64,000 bases of DNA. Origin: JAXLWB01 sp046328715 (lineage in GTDB: Bacteria; Chloroflexota; Anaerolineae; Caldilineales; Caldilineaceae). The notes below the pieces were generated by a model, which saw only the letters and a program-made list of their open reading frames with translations, had not been told where the DNA came from and searched no databases. Made by a program: the position numbers and the translations under genes. The stretch is taken from NCBI GenBank assembly GCA_046328715.1, contig JAXLWB010000007.1, positions 186,001 through 250,000 of the forward strand. Direction: 5' to 3'. Shown here one piece after another: positions 25,587 through 34,221 of this stretch (the stretch's first letter is position 1; every line of letters begins with the position of its first letter).

Positions 25587-26321
25587 TCAAGCCATGCGAA
25601 TCTCCTTCATCGCCGAGGTAAGCACGGCAATCGTTACTTTGAAGGCGTAATAGATGGAACGTAAACGGTTGATCGAGCTTTCCCCAGTGATCCGTGCATA
25701 CATGTGTACGGGCAACTCAACTTGGGTGAGTCCCGCTTTGTAGACAATGATTCGGCTTTCAACATCTGGGTAATCTTGTGGGAGGTAGGTGGCAAGAACC
25801 TGGTTTGCGCGGCGATTATAGCCACAAAAGCCAGAGGTCGCATCAGTCAGATGTTGCCCAATGACTGCTGAAACCGTGGTTGCATAGAGCCAAATGCCAA
25901 GGCGACGGGCGAGTGGAATGCGCCAGCCAGCGGGAAAATCCAAAAAGCGCGAGCCAACGACCATGTCGGCTTTCTTGTCATAGAGAACGCGCAACAGAGA
26001 TTCTATCTCTTTGGCGTCATGTTGACCATCGCCATCTAAGCGGATGGCGTAATCGTAATCGTAGAGACAGGCATAACGAAGCCCTGATTGCATGGCACCA
26101 CCAATGCCCAAGTTGAAGGGATGGCGCAAAACCATTGCACCAGCAGCTTGGGCATTGTCGGCGGTCTTGTCAAGCGAACCATCATCAATGACGAGAATAT
26201 CCGCTTTGGGAACAGAATTTTTGACATTACGAACAACTTGATAAATGCAGCCTTCTTCATTAAACGCCGGAATGAAGATCAACACTGGCGTTGTTGTTGT
26301 AAGCAGAGTCATATTGGGCAT
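25587..26321 (-). CDS. Glycosyltransferase family 2, DPM1-like
   Basis: GT-A fold enzyme of about 244 residues that would move a sugar from a nucleotide donor to a polyprenyl-phosphate or glycan acceptor. FIPAFNEEGCIYQVV, ILVIDDGSLDKT, and the metal-binding D-x-D region AIRLDGDGQHD are clear, followed by VVGSRF and ATSGFCGYNR, as in dolichol-phosphate mannosyltransferase homologues. The ATG at 26321 is preferred (GAGG just ahead); another is at 26312, and the open frame reaches a GTG at 26351. It is the first gene of the minus-strand envelope block, followed after 67 bp by its usual partner DUF2304. Confidence 0.88.
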   Translation of the reverse strand: MPNMTLLTTTTPVLIFIPAFNEEGCIYQVVRNVKNSVPKADILVIDDGSLDKTADNAQAAGAMVLRHPFNLGIGGAMQSGLRYACLYDYDYAIRLDGDGQHDAKEIESLLRVLYDKKADMVVGSRFLDFPAGWRIPLARRLGIWLYATTVSAVIGQHLTDATSGFCGYNRRANQVLATYLPQDYPDVESRIIVYKAGLTQVELPVHMYARITGESSINRLRSIYYAFKVTIAVLTSAMKEIRMA

Positions 26322-26441
26322 TGTCCTCTTCGAACTACACCTTTTCTGCACTACGCCTATTTACAGATGTCCGATCAGTCCTTCGTTCCTTTCAAAATAC
26401 GTTGGCAATTATTGAGACCTAATAGACAAAATGAATGAAAG

Positions 26442-26537
26442 TTGCACAATGTGTAGGGGTATTCGCTTGCCGATACCCTGCTCGCGCAACGAAGCGGGCA
26501 ACCGCAAGGGTGCGCCCCTACAATCGTGATTGTGCAA
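26442..26537. repeat. Imperfect inverted-repeat element between operons
   Basis: Outer arms TTGCACAAT (26442-26450) and ATTGTGCAA (26529-26537), then inner arms GTAGGGG (26453-26459) and CCCCTAC (26515-26521), fold the 96-bp segment into a hairpin. The look is that of a dispersed intergenic repeat or small MITE/REP element rather than a gene. No ORF is supported in 26352-26569. Confidence 0.55.
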
Positions 26538-26569
26538 TGTCTATAATAACACTTGGACGTTGTAGCCTC

Positions 26570-27385
26570 TCATCGAGTTACAATTGGTTTGGTTGGATGA
26601 TAGATTAACGGCACTTGTGCATCATCCTCTAGTAGATCACCTACTTTTAGCCGCGCAAGTTGTTCTGCACTGAGAATATTGCGCTTGCCGTTGAAGGTTT
26701 CGCCATCGGGCATGTAGGCACAGGTCATGGCACGGCGTAGACCAGGCGTCATATTTGCCCCTGCACCATGCGCAATCAACCCATTGTGAAACGAGCAGGA
26801 ACCTGCCTTCATCGGTGCCGCAGCCGAGGAGATCGTTGCCCATTGGGGGTAGACCGTGAAGAGATCGCGCATGTTTTGACCAATCCCAACGTTGTCGAAG
26901 GTAGCCGACTTGTGTGTTCCAGGCAAAAAGTAAAGACAGCCATTCTCGTACGTTGCATCATCCAAGGCAACCCAGATCGTGATGGCATTGCGCGAGGAGA
27001 ATGACCAATAGGGATTGTCGAGATGCCATGCTGTAGGGTTGGCCCATGGACGTTTGATCAGTGCTTGATCGTGCCAAATGCGAATGCCTTCGACGCCCGC
27101 CAATGTAGCCGCCATCTTGCCTAAGCGCGCATCCAGCATCAGTTTGCGCATCTTGGCGTTGCTCTGCCAAAGATTGACACGCTGGACAAAAACATTGTTG
27201 TAATACTCTTCGTCCTTCATTTTGTCTTCAACGCCTGGCAACCGTTGACGTCCGCGGTCAGCAATAGCCTCATCCACTGCAGCTCGCCAAGTTTCGAGTT
27301 CTTTGGCGGTCAGGAATTTGTCGATTACCACAAATCCGTTATCTCGATAAAATTCGATCTGTTGCTGGCTGAGTCGAGTATTCAT
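26570..27385 (-). CDS. Phytanoyl-CoA dioxygenase (PhyH) family protein
   Basis: Fe(II)/2-oxoglutarate-dependent oxygenase of 271 residues. The iron triad fits H-x-D in WHLDNPYW and the distal His in SFHNGLIAHGAG, and an Arg for 2-oxoglutarate follows in TPGLRRAMT. The first residues (LSQQQIEFYRDNGFVVID) are typical for the family. The gene lies 13 bp downstream of the fucosidase on the same strand, so the two are probably co-transcribed. In glycan-degrading bacteria such enzymes often hydroxylate a small metabolite from the same pathway, but the substrate is not predictable here. Confidence 0.88.
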   Translation of the reverse strand: MNTRLSQQQIEFYRDNGFVVIDKFLTAKELETWRAAVDEAIADRGRQRLPGVEDKMKDEEYYNNVFVQRVNLWQSNAKMRKLMLDARLGKMAATLAGVEGIRIWHDQALIKRPWANPTAWHLDNPYWSFSSRNAITIWVALDDATYENGCLYFLPGTHKSATFDNVGIGQNMRDLFTVYPQWATISSAAAPMKAGSCSFHNGLIAHGAGANMTPGLRRAMTCAYMPDGETFNGKRNILSAEQLARLKVGDLLEDDAQVPLIYHPTKPIVTR

Positions 27386-27398
27386 CGGCGGGTACCTT

Positions 27399-28907
27399 TC
27401 AGGAAATTTTTAACACCCAGGCATGTTGACAGGGTCTTTCGGCTGGCAACTTTACTTTCAGCCCATTGCTCTCACGACTCCACTGCAAGGGCTGGTTGCT
27501 TCCAATCAATTCTACATGAGAAATTGCCTCGGTCAACAAGCGTAGATTTGAACCAAGTGATTGAATCACAACTTCACCGTCTGTGGGCCAGCCAAGCAAA
27601 GTCGCATAAAGAATCTTTCCTTTGATTGTAAAGCGAATATCCTGTGCAGTGAAATCAGCGCGCTTGGTGTCGGTAAAAGCACCTTCTGCGACCTCGGTTG
27701 GCCCTTCCCCAAAGACCTTCCAGGGACGCGTGCCATAGATAGCCTCACCATTAATCGCCAACCATTCACCGATTTCCAGCAACATTTGTTCTTCTTCTGC
27801 CGGGATCGTGCCATCTGCCTTGGGACCAATGTTGAGAAGCAGTGCACCATTTTTGCTGACGATGTCCACCAGATCGCAGACGATGGAGGTGGTAGTTTTG
27901 TATTCCTGGTTGAGCGTGTAGCCCCAAGAACTCTTGGAGACAGAGGTGTCGGTTTGCCAGAACATGGAACGAATGTCTTTGAGCTGGCCTCGTTCCACAT
28001 CAAAGACAGCGGTGCCATCGGGATAGGCTGCCCATTTGTAGTTGATCGCCACAGGAGAAACGTCCCCTTCGGCAAAGGTCACACCTGACACTTGGTTTTG
28101 CATCCACTCTACCGAACGATTGTAATAGTAGGCGGCGAAGTATGAGAGGTAAGGAGGAAAGGTTTTGGCTTCGTGAATCCACCAGTCAAACCAGACAATC
28201 TGCGGCTGATATTTGTCTACCAGTTCGCAAGTACGTGCCAACCAATCATCCATAAAGGCTTGATCGGGCCAATATTCGGCGCTGGGTGGGTTGTGCAGAA
28301 TACCGGGTTGGGCAGGGCCGTAGAAATCTTCAAACTCAGGATCCTGCACATCGGATGGGAACTGTTTGCCGCCATCCATAAAGAACCAATGTTCGGCACG
28401 ATGGGTGGAAAGGCCAAAGACCAATCCTTGTTTACGCACTGCATTTGCCAACTCGCCTGTCAGATCTCGTTTTGGCCCCATCTTTGCTGAAGTCCAGCGC
28501 GAAAAGCTGCAATCGTACATGGCAAAGCCGTCGTGATGTTCGGCGACTGGCACCACAAATCTGGCTCCAGACTTTTTAAACACGTCGGCCCAATGGTCGG
28601 GATCGTACTTCTCGGCGGTCAAAAGGGGAATGAAATCCTTATAGCCAAACTCAGTATGCGGTCCGTAGGTGGCAACGTGGTGTTCGTATTCCTTGCTTCC
28701 TTGCTGATACATATTGCGGGGATACCATTCGTTGGCAAAGGCCGGCACGCAGTAGAGACCCCAGTGAATAAAGATGCCAAACTTGCCATCTTCATACCAG
28801 GCAGGTACTCGATAGGCTCTGAGCGATTCCCAGTTGGCTTGAAAGGGACCAGGCGGGAGATCACTGGGAGGTTGCGGGAGAATTGGATTCGCTTCTGAAT
28901 GATTCAT
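27399..28907 (-). CDS. Alpha-L-fucosidase, GH29 (first copy)
   Basis: Retaining glycosidase of 502 residues that releases alpha-linked L-fucose. The N-terminal YEDGKFGIFIHWGLYCVPA is the GH29 signature start, AEHHDGFAMYDC holds conserved substrate-binding His residues, and QIVWFDWWI contains the likely nucleophile Asp. A C-terminal beta domain follows after GALLLNIGPKADGTIP. The ATG at 28907 is chosen because GGAG lies seven bases ahead; the frame is open to 28955. No signal peptide is seen, so it acts in the cytoplasm on imported fuco-oligosaccharides. It precedes the PhyH gene. The nested insertion elements lie about 57 bp upstream and may have cut off its native promoter region. Confidence 0.93.
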   Translation of the reverse strand: MNHSEANPILPQPPSDLPPGPFQANWESLRAYRVPAWYEDGKFGIFIHWGLYCVPAFANEWYPRNMYQQGSKEYEHHVATYGPHTEFGYKDFIPLLTAEKYDPDHWADVFKKSGARFVVPVAEHHDGFAMYDCSFSRWTSAKMGPKRDLTGELANAVRKQGLVFGLSTHRAEHWFFMDGGKQFPSDVQDPEFEDFYGPAQPGILHNPPSAEYWPDQAFMDDWLARTCELVDKYQPQIVWFDWWIHEAKTFPPYLSYFAAYYYNRSVEWMQNQVSGVTFAEGDVSPVAINYKWAAYPDGTAVFDVERGQLKDIRSMFWQTDTSVSKSSWGYTLNQEYKTTTSIVCDLVDIVSKNGALLLNIGPKADGTIPAEEEQMLLEIGEWLAINGEAIYGTRPWKVFGEGPTEVAEGAFTDTKRADFTAQDIRFTIKGKILYATLLGWPTDGEVVIQSLGSNLRLLTEAISHVELIGSNQPLQWSRESNGLKVKLPAERPCQHAWVLKIS

Positions 28908-29318
28908 TTCTTCTACTCCGTTTGATAATGAATATGTTTCGAAATAGCATAACAATTATGCTATTAACCTTTGGTGCTAGTTGATCACAGACTAAACTCA
29001 GCGATGGAAAGGGGCACAAAGCCAGTTTCATCGGGTTGAAAGCCATGCCATTGCACCAAAATGTTGAATAGAGCCATGGTGAAAGCGAGCTTGGCTTCAA
29101 AGTACTCCCAGACTTTGTGTCTGGAATGCTTGAAATCACAGACATAGGTGAGCATGGAAAGCACGGTTTCGACGACCATACGAACGTTCCACACGCCGCG
29201 CTGGCAAAGGCGCAAGTTGGTGGGATGCCAATCGTTTTTTTCAAAGCCGGTATCGGAAAAGACAACCATCCAGTCAGCTAGGTCGTCAACCAGTTGCTGG
29301 AAGCTGCTGCCATCATAG

Positions 29319-29327
29319 ACATTAGCC
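29319..29327. repeat. Target-site duplication of IS B, left copy
   Basis: ACATTAGCC, repeated at 30758-30766 at the other end of the inserted element. Confidence 0.8.
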
Positions 29328-30757
29328 CATTGGTGACAAATTAAGCGTTTAGAGCGATTGTCAACTTGAGGGAGAGAAGAGTTGACGGTTGGTCAGAACG
29401 GATAGATTTAAGAATGCCCAGGCGTTTGACATTGGCAACAAGATAATCAATCAGGTTGTCGGCATTCCCCTTGTGATGAGTCCTAGCAAAGAAAGGAAGC
29501 GAGCGATAGACCATCTCCATAGAAATGCGAGCAAAGGGTTTGTTGAGTTGCTGAGCGACTTCGGTCAGTCAGGTCAACCAGAACCGCATAGAGAGAACCA
29601 GGTCGCCCAGAGTTGCATTTGTACAGCATTCTGAGCCGAACAATGAAAGAAAGCTAAACCGAGCAGGCGTTTGACAATGGCATAGGCATCTTCAATCTGC
29701 CAGCGTTGCCAGTAAAGAGCCACGGCATACTCAACGGGAAGATGCGATGCATCGAGGTCGTTGGTGAGATAGCGATACCACTTGCCGTGATAGAGAAATT
29801 GAATCAGGCGCACTTGCTGGCGGTCATCACCTTGTCCAATCCAACCGATTTGGTCATGCACCACAGCAGTTTTGAGCAGCAACGATTCCCCCGGAATGCC
29901 AGATTGCTCTTGGCACGTGTGATGAAAAAGACACCTTGTTCACCAAGGTGGCGGAAGAAAATGAAGTTGGTGAAACCCAAATCGAAAATGAGCAGGCTGC
30001 CTGTGAGCAGATGGGAGCGCACTTTGTCGAGAAAGCTTTGGTCATGCGCTTGTGCATCTTCTTCATACCAAACCTGGGTAGGCAGGCGAGTGACGATATC
30101 CAGAATCGCTAACATGCGTCCCGCCAATGGATTCTTTTCATTCTCCTGCAGCAACCCGACCTTGCACAAGAGTGCATCCAGAGTTGAGCCATCGCAGGCG
30201 CAAACCTGAGTGTATTGCCTTTTCGCCCAGGCAAGTTCAGCGGGTAAGGGGCGGCTGCGTTCCAAACTGCGTTTTGCCAGTCCAGGCAATAGCTCAAGCA
30301 GAACTTGCAGAAACAACTCTTGCTGGCAACATACGCAAGCGAGTCGAGAGTGCTTGTTGCGTTAAGCCTTGTAAGGGGGCGACCCACAAAACACATTCTT
30401 CGTGCACCAGTCGCACCATTTCGCAGATGCTGCCGGTTTGCTGCCAGAGCAGACTCAATACTAAGGCCATCATCACGGGTAACGTCAGGATGCGGGCACG
30501 CAGCCCAAGCGCTTCGTATACAGCGATTTGCGCCAGGGTCGCTGGATGCACAATCGCGGGAGGCCGTTCTACCACTTGTTCATCTGGCAATTCGCTGCTC
30601 AACCGTTTGCTCCGATCGCTGAACCGCTCGCGTGTCGCACACTGCTTGCTTTTTAGTTTTATTTTCTTTTTCTGGTTCGCTCATCCTTTCATTTTACAGG
30701 CTTGTCTGCTCTCCCCAGATTTGACAACCTCTGTAAATGCTTAATTTGTTACTGATG
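29328..30757 (-). mobile_element. Insertion sequence B (IS4 family), 1430 bp, inside IS A
   Basis: Ends are imperfect 27-bp inverted repeats (22 of 27 matching), beginning CATTGGTGACAAATTAAGCG on the left and CATCAGTAACAAATTAAGC read inward from the right. A 9-bp duplication ACATTAGCC flanks it. IS4-family elements commonly begin CAT and duplicate 9 or more bp. Its transposase is broken, so it is probably immobile. Confidence 0.85.
29341..30685 (-). pseudogene. IS4-family transposase of IS B with at least three frameshifts
   Basis: Pieces in different frames form one transposase. N-terminal AIVHPATLAQIAVYEALG ... LTQQALSTRLRML lies at about 30602-30320. The catalytic core with CACDGSTLD (first Asp) and LLIFDLGFTNF (second Asp) runs from 30316 to about 29892. 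YWQRWQIEDAYAIVKRLLGL, the Y-x2-R-x3-E-x6-K signature with the Glu, is in a third frame down to about 29590, and the tail in another frame ends at 29341. Frame changes sit near 30315, at a C-run at 29888-29892, and at a CT repeat near 29585. A further break near 30600 is possible. Confidence 0.82.
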
Positions 30758-30766
30758 ACATTAGCC
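30758..30766. repeat. Target-site duplication of IS B, right copy
   Basis: Second copy of ACATTAGCC. Confidence 0.8.
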
Positions 30767-31315
30767 GTATCACAATCCCAACTGACAATCAGACCGAGAT
30801 GATTGAGCACATAGCAGAGTTTGCCCCCAACAATCCAGCGATGATTGGATTTTCCTTTACGTCCGATTTGTTGCTCACTACGTCCTTCTCGCACCGGATG
30901 CAACAATTCGATGCCATAGCTGTCAATCACACCGATCAACGACGGTTCTGCCATGAACTCTGACACCAACGCTCGATGACTGACGAACAAGCGGAACAGT
31001 CGAGTTCGACTCGGCAGTTGGGGGAACAACGCACGATAATCTCGCGTTAGCCAGCGCCAGAACGCTCGGCTGCCGCTCCCTTTCAACGCATACAACAAGG
31101 CAATCGTCACGACTTCGCTTGGATACAGTTTCGCTTGACTGTGCTTATCATGTTGATCCAACTGTTCTGCCACCACACAGAACAACTCTGTGATAAAATC
31201 AACTGTGGTCATGAGTCTCTCCTTGGCTATTCCACATACTTTGATCGGTATCTGCTTATAGCTTAGTCGTTTCTCATGACCTTTTCAAACTAGCACCAAA
31301 GGTTATTATGCTACT

Positions 31316-31424
31316 ATGATTGTTGTATTTCATGATCCTGGCACAGAAGACATTTTTAATGGTCCGAATACAAGAAATGCACGTCAAACTTGCCCACAAC
31401 AGTTGTGGCGAATTGCCGCTTCGA
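31316..31424 (+). pseudogene. higB: HigB/RelE-type toxin, N-terminal remnant
   Basis: The first 36 or so codons read MIVVFHDPGTEDIFNGPNTRNARQ-TCPQQLWRIA (shown in two parts), the unmistakable start of HigB-type killer toxins, ribosome-dependent mRNA nucleases of about 92 residues. After LWRIA the frame runs into the antitoxin gene out of phase and stops at 31501. About 55 C-terminal residues with the catalytic part are missing, so the toxin is dead. IS A ends 11 bp before its ATG, including the duplicated target, and has displaced its promoter. Confidence 0.75.
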
Positions 31425-31736
31425 GAACCTACGCATCCAGGCGAGATGCTTTTAGAAGAGTTTTTGGTGCCGATGGGCATCAGTCAAAAACAACTTGCTG
31501 ATGCTATGCAAGTACCTTTTCAGCGCGTCAATGAAATCGTCAACCGCCGACGGGGTGTAACCCCAGAGACTGCATTGCGCCTCTCCAAAGTTCTCGGCAT
31601 GTCACCCAGCTTTTGGTTAAAGTTGCAAATGGCTTGGGATCTTTATCATGAGCAACAAGACAAGCAGTTCTTGATCGATGCGATCCCTTACAAGCCATTT
31701 GCGAAAGAACATCACGACGAAATTTTGAGTGCATGA
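31377..31736 (+). CDS. higA: HigA-type antitoxin, XRE helix-turn-helix (toxin partner deleted)
   Basis: DNA-binding antitoxin and autorepressor of a HigBA pair. LREPTHPGEMLLEEFLVPMG, then ISQKQLADAMQVPFQRVNEIVNRRRGVTP (HTH, in part) and ALRLSKVLGMSPSFWLKLQ are diagnostic. The start is uncertain: the frame is open from 31320 and has ATGs at 31359 and 31377, but the sequence before ELPLREP derives from the toxin gene, so the native start codon was probably lost in the deletion that fused the two genes. The last 25 bp overlap the convergent second fucosidase gene. The coding part otherwise looks intact. Whether it is expressed is unclear. Confidence 0.75.
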   Translation: MHVKLAHNSCGELPLREPTHPGEMLLEEFLVPMGISQKQLADAMQVPFQRVNEIVNRRRGVTPETALRLSKVLGMSPSFWLKLQMAWDLYHEQQDKQFLIDAIPYKPFAKEHHDEILSA

Positions 31737-33079
31737 GCGGGTGCATTCGGCAGATCAGGCAGCGTAACTGCCATGCCGTCTGCTCTTTGCTGCCAGGCCA
31801 ATGGTTGAGAATTCCCCAACAACTGAACGGATGCACCCTCCGCTACCTGCAAACCCTCAATCAGAACCGCGTTTGATGCAGGCGTGTCGAGCAGTGTGGC
31901 GTAGAGCGTACCTGCCTTCTGTGTAAAGCGCACCCCAATGCCACTATCCGTTTTTCCTTCCGCACGTTGCCAGGGGCGAGTATCAAAGATCGCTTCGCCG
32001 TTGACATCCAGCCACTTGCCCAACCCCAACAACCGTTCGCGTTGAATCTCCGGTATCGTGCCATCGGCCATTGGGCCAATGTTTAGCAACAGATTACCAT
32101 TTTTGCTGACGATATCGACCAACATACGCACCAGATTTTCTACAGTCTGATATTGCTCTGGCCCTTCGATGCGGTTGTAGCCAAAAGATGCGCCAATGCC
32201 GCGACAACTTTCCCACTTTTTCTCACGAATCTCGTTGAAGGATGCATATTCGGGTGTATCGAAGTCACGATAGTTATCACTGACAATATTGCCATCGCGC
32301 ATCTCAAATTTTTGAGTAAAACGATTATTAATGACGCCTTCGGGCAGTTTGTTATAATAGTAGGCAAAAAGTTCGTTAAGATTGGTGTTGGCAGGATAGG
32401 CAATATCGTTCCAGAGAATCATCGTGCCATAACGGTCGATCAACTCGCGCCAGTGAGCGTTGGCGTAATCGACATATTCCTGCATTTGCGGTACACCCAA
32501 CTGCAGATCGCTGATATGCTGCACCACTTTGGGGTTAAAGGTCCAATCCAAGCCGCCTGAATAATAAAGCGCGGCTGTGAGACCCTGTTTGCGCACCGCA
32601 TCCATAAATTCGCCTACCAGATCCCGTTCGGCATGGTAGCTGGGGTGGAATGGATTGGTGTGCTGGCTGGGCCAGAGTGTAAAACCATCGTGATGTTTGG
32701 TGGTGAGTACGGCATAGCGCGCACCCACCTGTTTGAAAAGGCTGGCCCACTCGTCAGGATTCCAGGCTTTTACGGCTTGGTTAAAGAGCGGAGCAAAGTC
32801 ACGATAGTGAAAATTCTGGCCATAGGTCTGGTGATGATATCGGTGGGTGGGGCTGTCTGCAATCTGATAAGAATTCATGTACCATTCGGCATAGGGATTG
32901 TTGGCAAACCATTTGGCCCACTCTCCGCTGGCAAGGATGTCGCTTAGTTCACCTGCATTGGGCGCAAAGGCAGGTACGGAGTAGAGCCCCCAATGGATAA
33001 AGATGCCCAGTTTGGCATTGTGGAACCAATCGGGGACCGGGTGGGTGGAGACGGATTCGAGTGTAGGTTGGTAGACCAT
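31712..33079 (-). CDS. Alpha-L-fucosidase, GH29 (second copy)
   Basis: GH29 enzyme of 455 residues, shorter than the first copy but with the same landmarks: FHNAKLGIFIHWGLYSVPAF, LTTKHHDGFTLWPS, and MILWNDIAYP with the probable nucleophile Asp, then GNLLLNIGPMADGTIP leading to a C-terminal beta domain. No export signal. The ATG at 33079 has GGAG six bases ahead. It lies 17 bp after the LacI gene on the same strand and the two are likely co-transcribed. With the divergent sugar transporter across the shared regulatory region this suggests one regulon for a fucose-containing glycan. Confidence 0.92.
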   Translation of the reverse strand: MVYQPTLESVSTHPVPDWFHNAKLGIFIHWGLYSVPAFAPNAGELSDILASGEWAKWFANNPYAEWYMNSYQIADSPTHRYHHQTYGQNFHYRDFAPLFNQAVKAWNPDEWASLFKQVGARYAVLTTKHHDGFTLWPSQHTNPFHPSYHAERDLVGEFMDAVRKQGLTAALYYSGGLDWTFNPKVVQHISDLQLGVPQMQEYVDYANAHWRELIDRYGTMILWNDIAYPANTNLNELFAYYYNKLPEGVINNRFTQKFEMRDGNIVSDNYRDFDTPEYASFNEIREKKWESCRGIGASFGYNRIEGPEQYQTVENLVRMLVDIVSKNGNLLLNIGPMADGTIPEIQRERLLGLGKWLDVNGEAIFDTRPWQRAEGKTDSGIGVRFTQKAGTLYATLLDTPASNAVLIEGLQVAEGASVQLLGNSQPLAWQQRADGMAVTLPDLPNAPAHALKISS

Positions 33080-33091
33080 AGTGAACTCCAG

Positions 33092-33119
33092 AATGGTTAA
33101 TGGTTAATGGTTAATGGTT
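33092..33119. repeat. Four tandem copies of AATGGTT
   Basis: A 28-bp perfect heptamer array spans the stop codon of the LacI gene (stop at 33097-33099) and codes its last residues. Copy-number slippage here would alter the repressor C-terminus. Confidence 0.85.
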
Positions 33120-34110
33120 GGGTGGATTGGCGAGGGATGAATTGGGTTGGGAGAATGATATCTTGCATGAGCGTGTGATTGGGCGAGGCGATGCGCTGCA
33201 AGAGCAATTGGGTGGCACGTTGACCAATCTCGTAGGCTGGTTGTGCCACAACGGTGAGAAAAGGTTCCACCACTAATGTATTTGGCAGATCATCAAAGCT
33301 GACGACAGAAACGTCTTGGGGACAGCGCAATTTCATCTCTTGCAACGCTTTCAATGCCCCAATTGAGATAAAGTTATTCATGCCAAAGAAGGCTGTCGGC
33401 TTGGGTGATAGTTGCATCGCCTGCCGGGCCATTTGTATGCCACTCTCAACAGTAAACTCGCCAAAGAGGATGAGCGACTCATTGACAGGCAGATCGGCTT
33501 CGCCAAAGGCGCGTCTATAACCAGCCAAACGTTCATGGGTCACTGAAACATTGGCTGGCCCGGCTAACACGGCAATTTGCTGATGGCCCAGTCCAAGCAA
33601 ATGTTGGATTAACTGATGGGATCCCTCTGCCGAGGCGCAACGCACGATATCAACCTGGGCCCCTGGCACTGCTCGATCGAGCACCACCACCTGCACGCCC
33701 TGTTTTTGAATGCGTTCCACAGGTTCTGGGGTGCTGCGTGCAGGGACAAGCAAAATGCCATCGACACGCTTGCGTAACAACATGGCTAAGTACTGTTCCT
33801 GCTTCTCCTCACTTTCATCGGTATTGCAGAACATCACGGTAAAGCTTTGCTCACTGGCCGCATCTTCTACCCCGCGCGCTACGGTTGTCCAAAAGGGATT
33901 TGTCACATCAGAAAGGAGCAGTGCAAGCGTGTTGGTACGGTTAAAGCGCAGACTGCGCGCCAGTTGGTTGGGGACATAGTGGAGTTCAGCGGCGGCAATT
34001 TCCACCCGTTCTTTGATCTCGGGTCGAAAATAGCCTGAATTATTGAGAACCCGTGATACAGTAATCGGTGCCACGCCTGCCCGTTTGGCAACTTCGCGAA
34101 TAGTAGCCAT
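33097..34110 (-). CDS. LacI-family transcriptional regulator (second copy)
   Basis: Repressor of 337 residues. The HTH TIREVAKRAGVAPITVSRVL is at the very N-terminus, the hinge helix VPNQLARSLRF near 50, and then a sugar-binding core. It is divergent from the ABC transporter at 34587 and upstream of the second fucosidase. Two palindromic operator candidates (34222-34241 and 34385-34401) flank the transporter promoter. The likely effector is a fucose-containing sugar or breakdown product. The last codons lie in a tandem heptamer repeat. Confidence 0.92.
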   Translation of the reverse strand: MATIREVAKRAGVAPITVSRVLNNSGYFRPEIKERVEIAAAELHYVPNQLARSLRFNRTNTLALLLSDVTNPFWTTVARGVEDAASEQSFTVMFCNTDESEEKQEQYLAMLLRKRVDGILLVPARSTPEPVERIQKQGVQVVVLDRAVPGAQVDIVRCASAEGSHQLIQHLLGLGHQQIAVLAGPANVSVTHERLAGYRRAFGEADLPVNESLILFGEFTVESGIQMARQAMQLSPKPTAFFGMNNFISIGALKALQEMKLRCPQDVSVVSFDDLPNTLVVEPFLTVVAQPAYEIGQRATQLLLQRIASPNHTLMQDIILPTQFIPRQSTQPLTINH

Positions 34111-34221
34111 GCAATAGAGTTGAGTCGATGTCGGAGAATGTATGGGAGAATAGAGAGTAGAGATTGAAGATTGAGTGAACTTGATGTTGCCTACTCTTCA
34201 ATCCTTACCCCTCCTGTCTCG

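Larger units (their letters stand above)
28985..31212 (-). pseudogene. Transposase of IS A, split by IS B
   Basis: The N-terminal 152 codons run from the ATG at 31212 (AAGGAG seven bases ahead) to 30757, and the C-terminal 110 codons from 29317 to 28985. Splicing out IS B with one 9-bp duplication restores one frame across DTANV-YDGSSF. The protein looks like the IS982/IS4-superfamily DDE transposases: LYPSEVVTIALLYALKG near the start, VIDSYGIELLHP with the first Asp, FSDTGF with the second, and MVVETVLSMLT with the Glu. It was evidently intact until IS B inserted. Confidence 0.87.
28964..31305 (-). mobile_element. Insertion sequence A (IS982/DDE-like), about 903 bp, interrupted by IS B
   Basis: Terminal inverted repeats of about 17 bp (left 28965-28982, right about 31288-31305) share the core AACCTTTGGTGCTAGTT and flank the element. 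An 8-bp direct duplication TTATGCTA lies immediately outside (28956-28963 and 31306-31313). Removing the 1430-bp element B and one target copy leaves about 903 bp encoding one 262-residue transposase. It landed between the fucosidase and the higB remnant, three bases ahead of the higB ATG. Confidence 0.85.

Noticed and set aside
31320..31376. N-terminal extension of the HigA antitoxin
   Set aside because: These codons derive from the toxin gene in another frame and are not conserved in HigA proteins.
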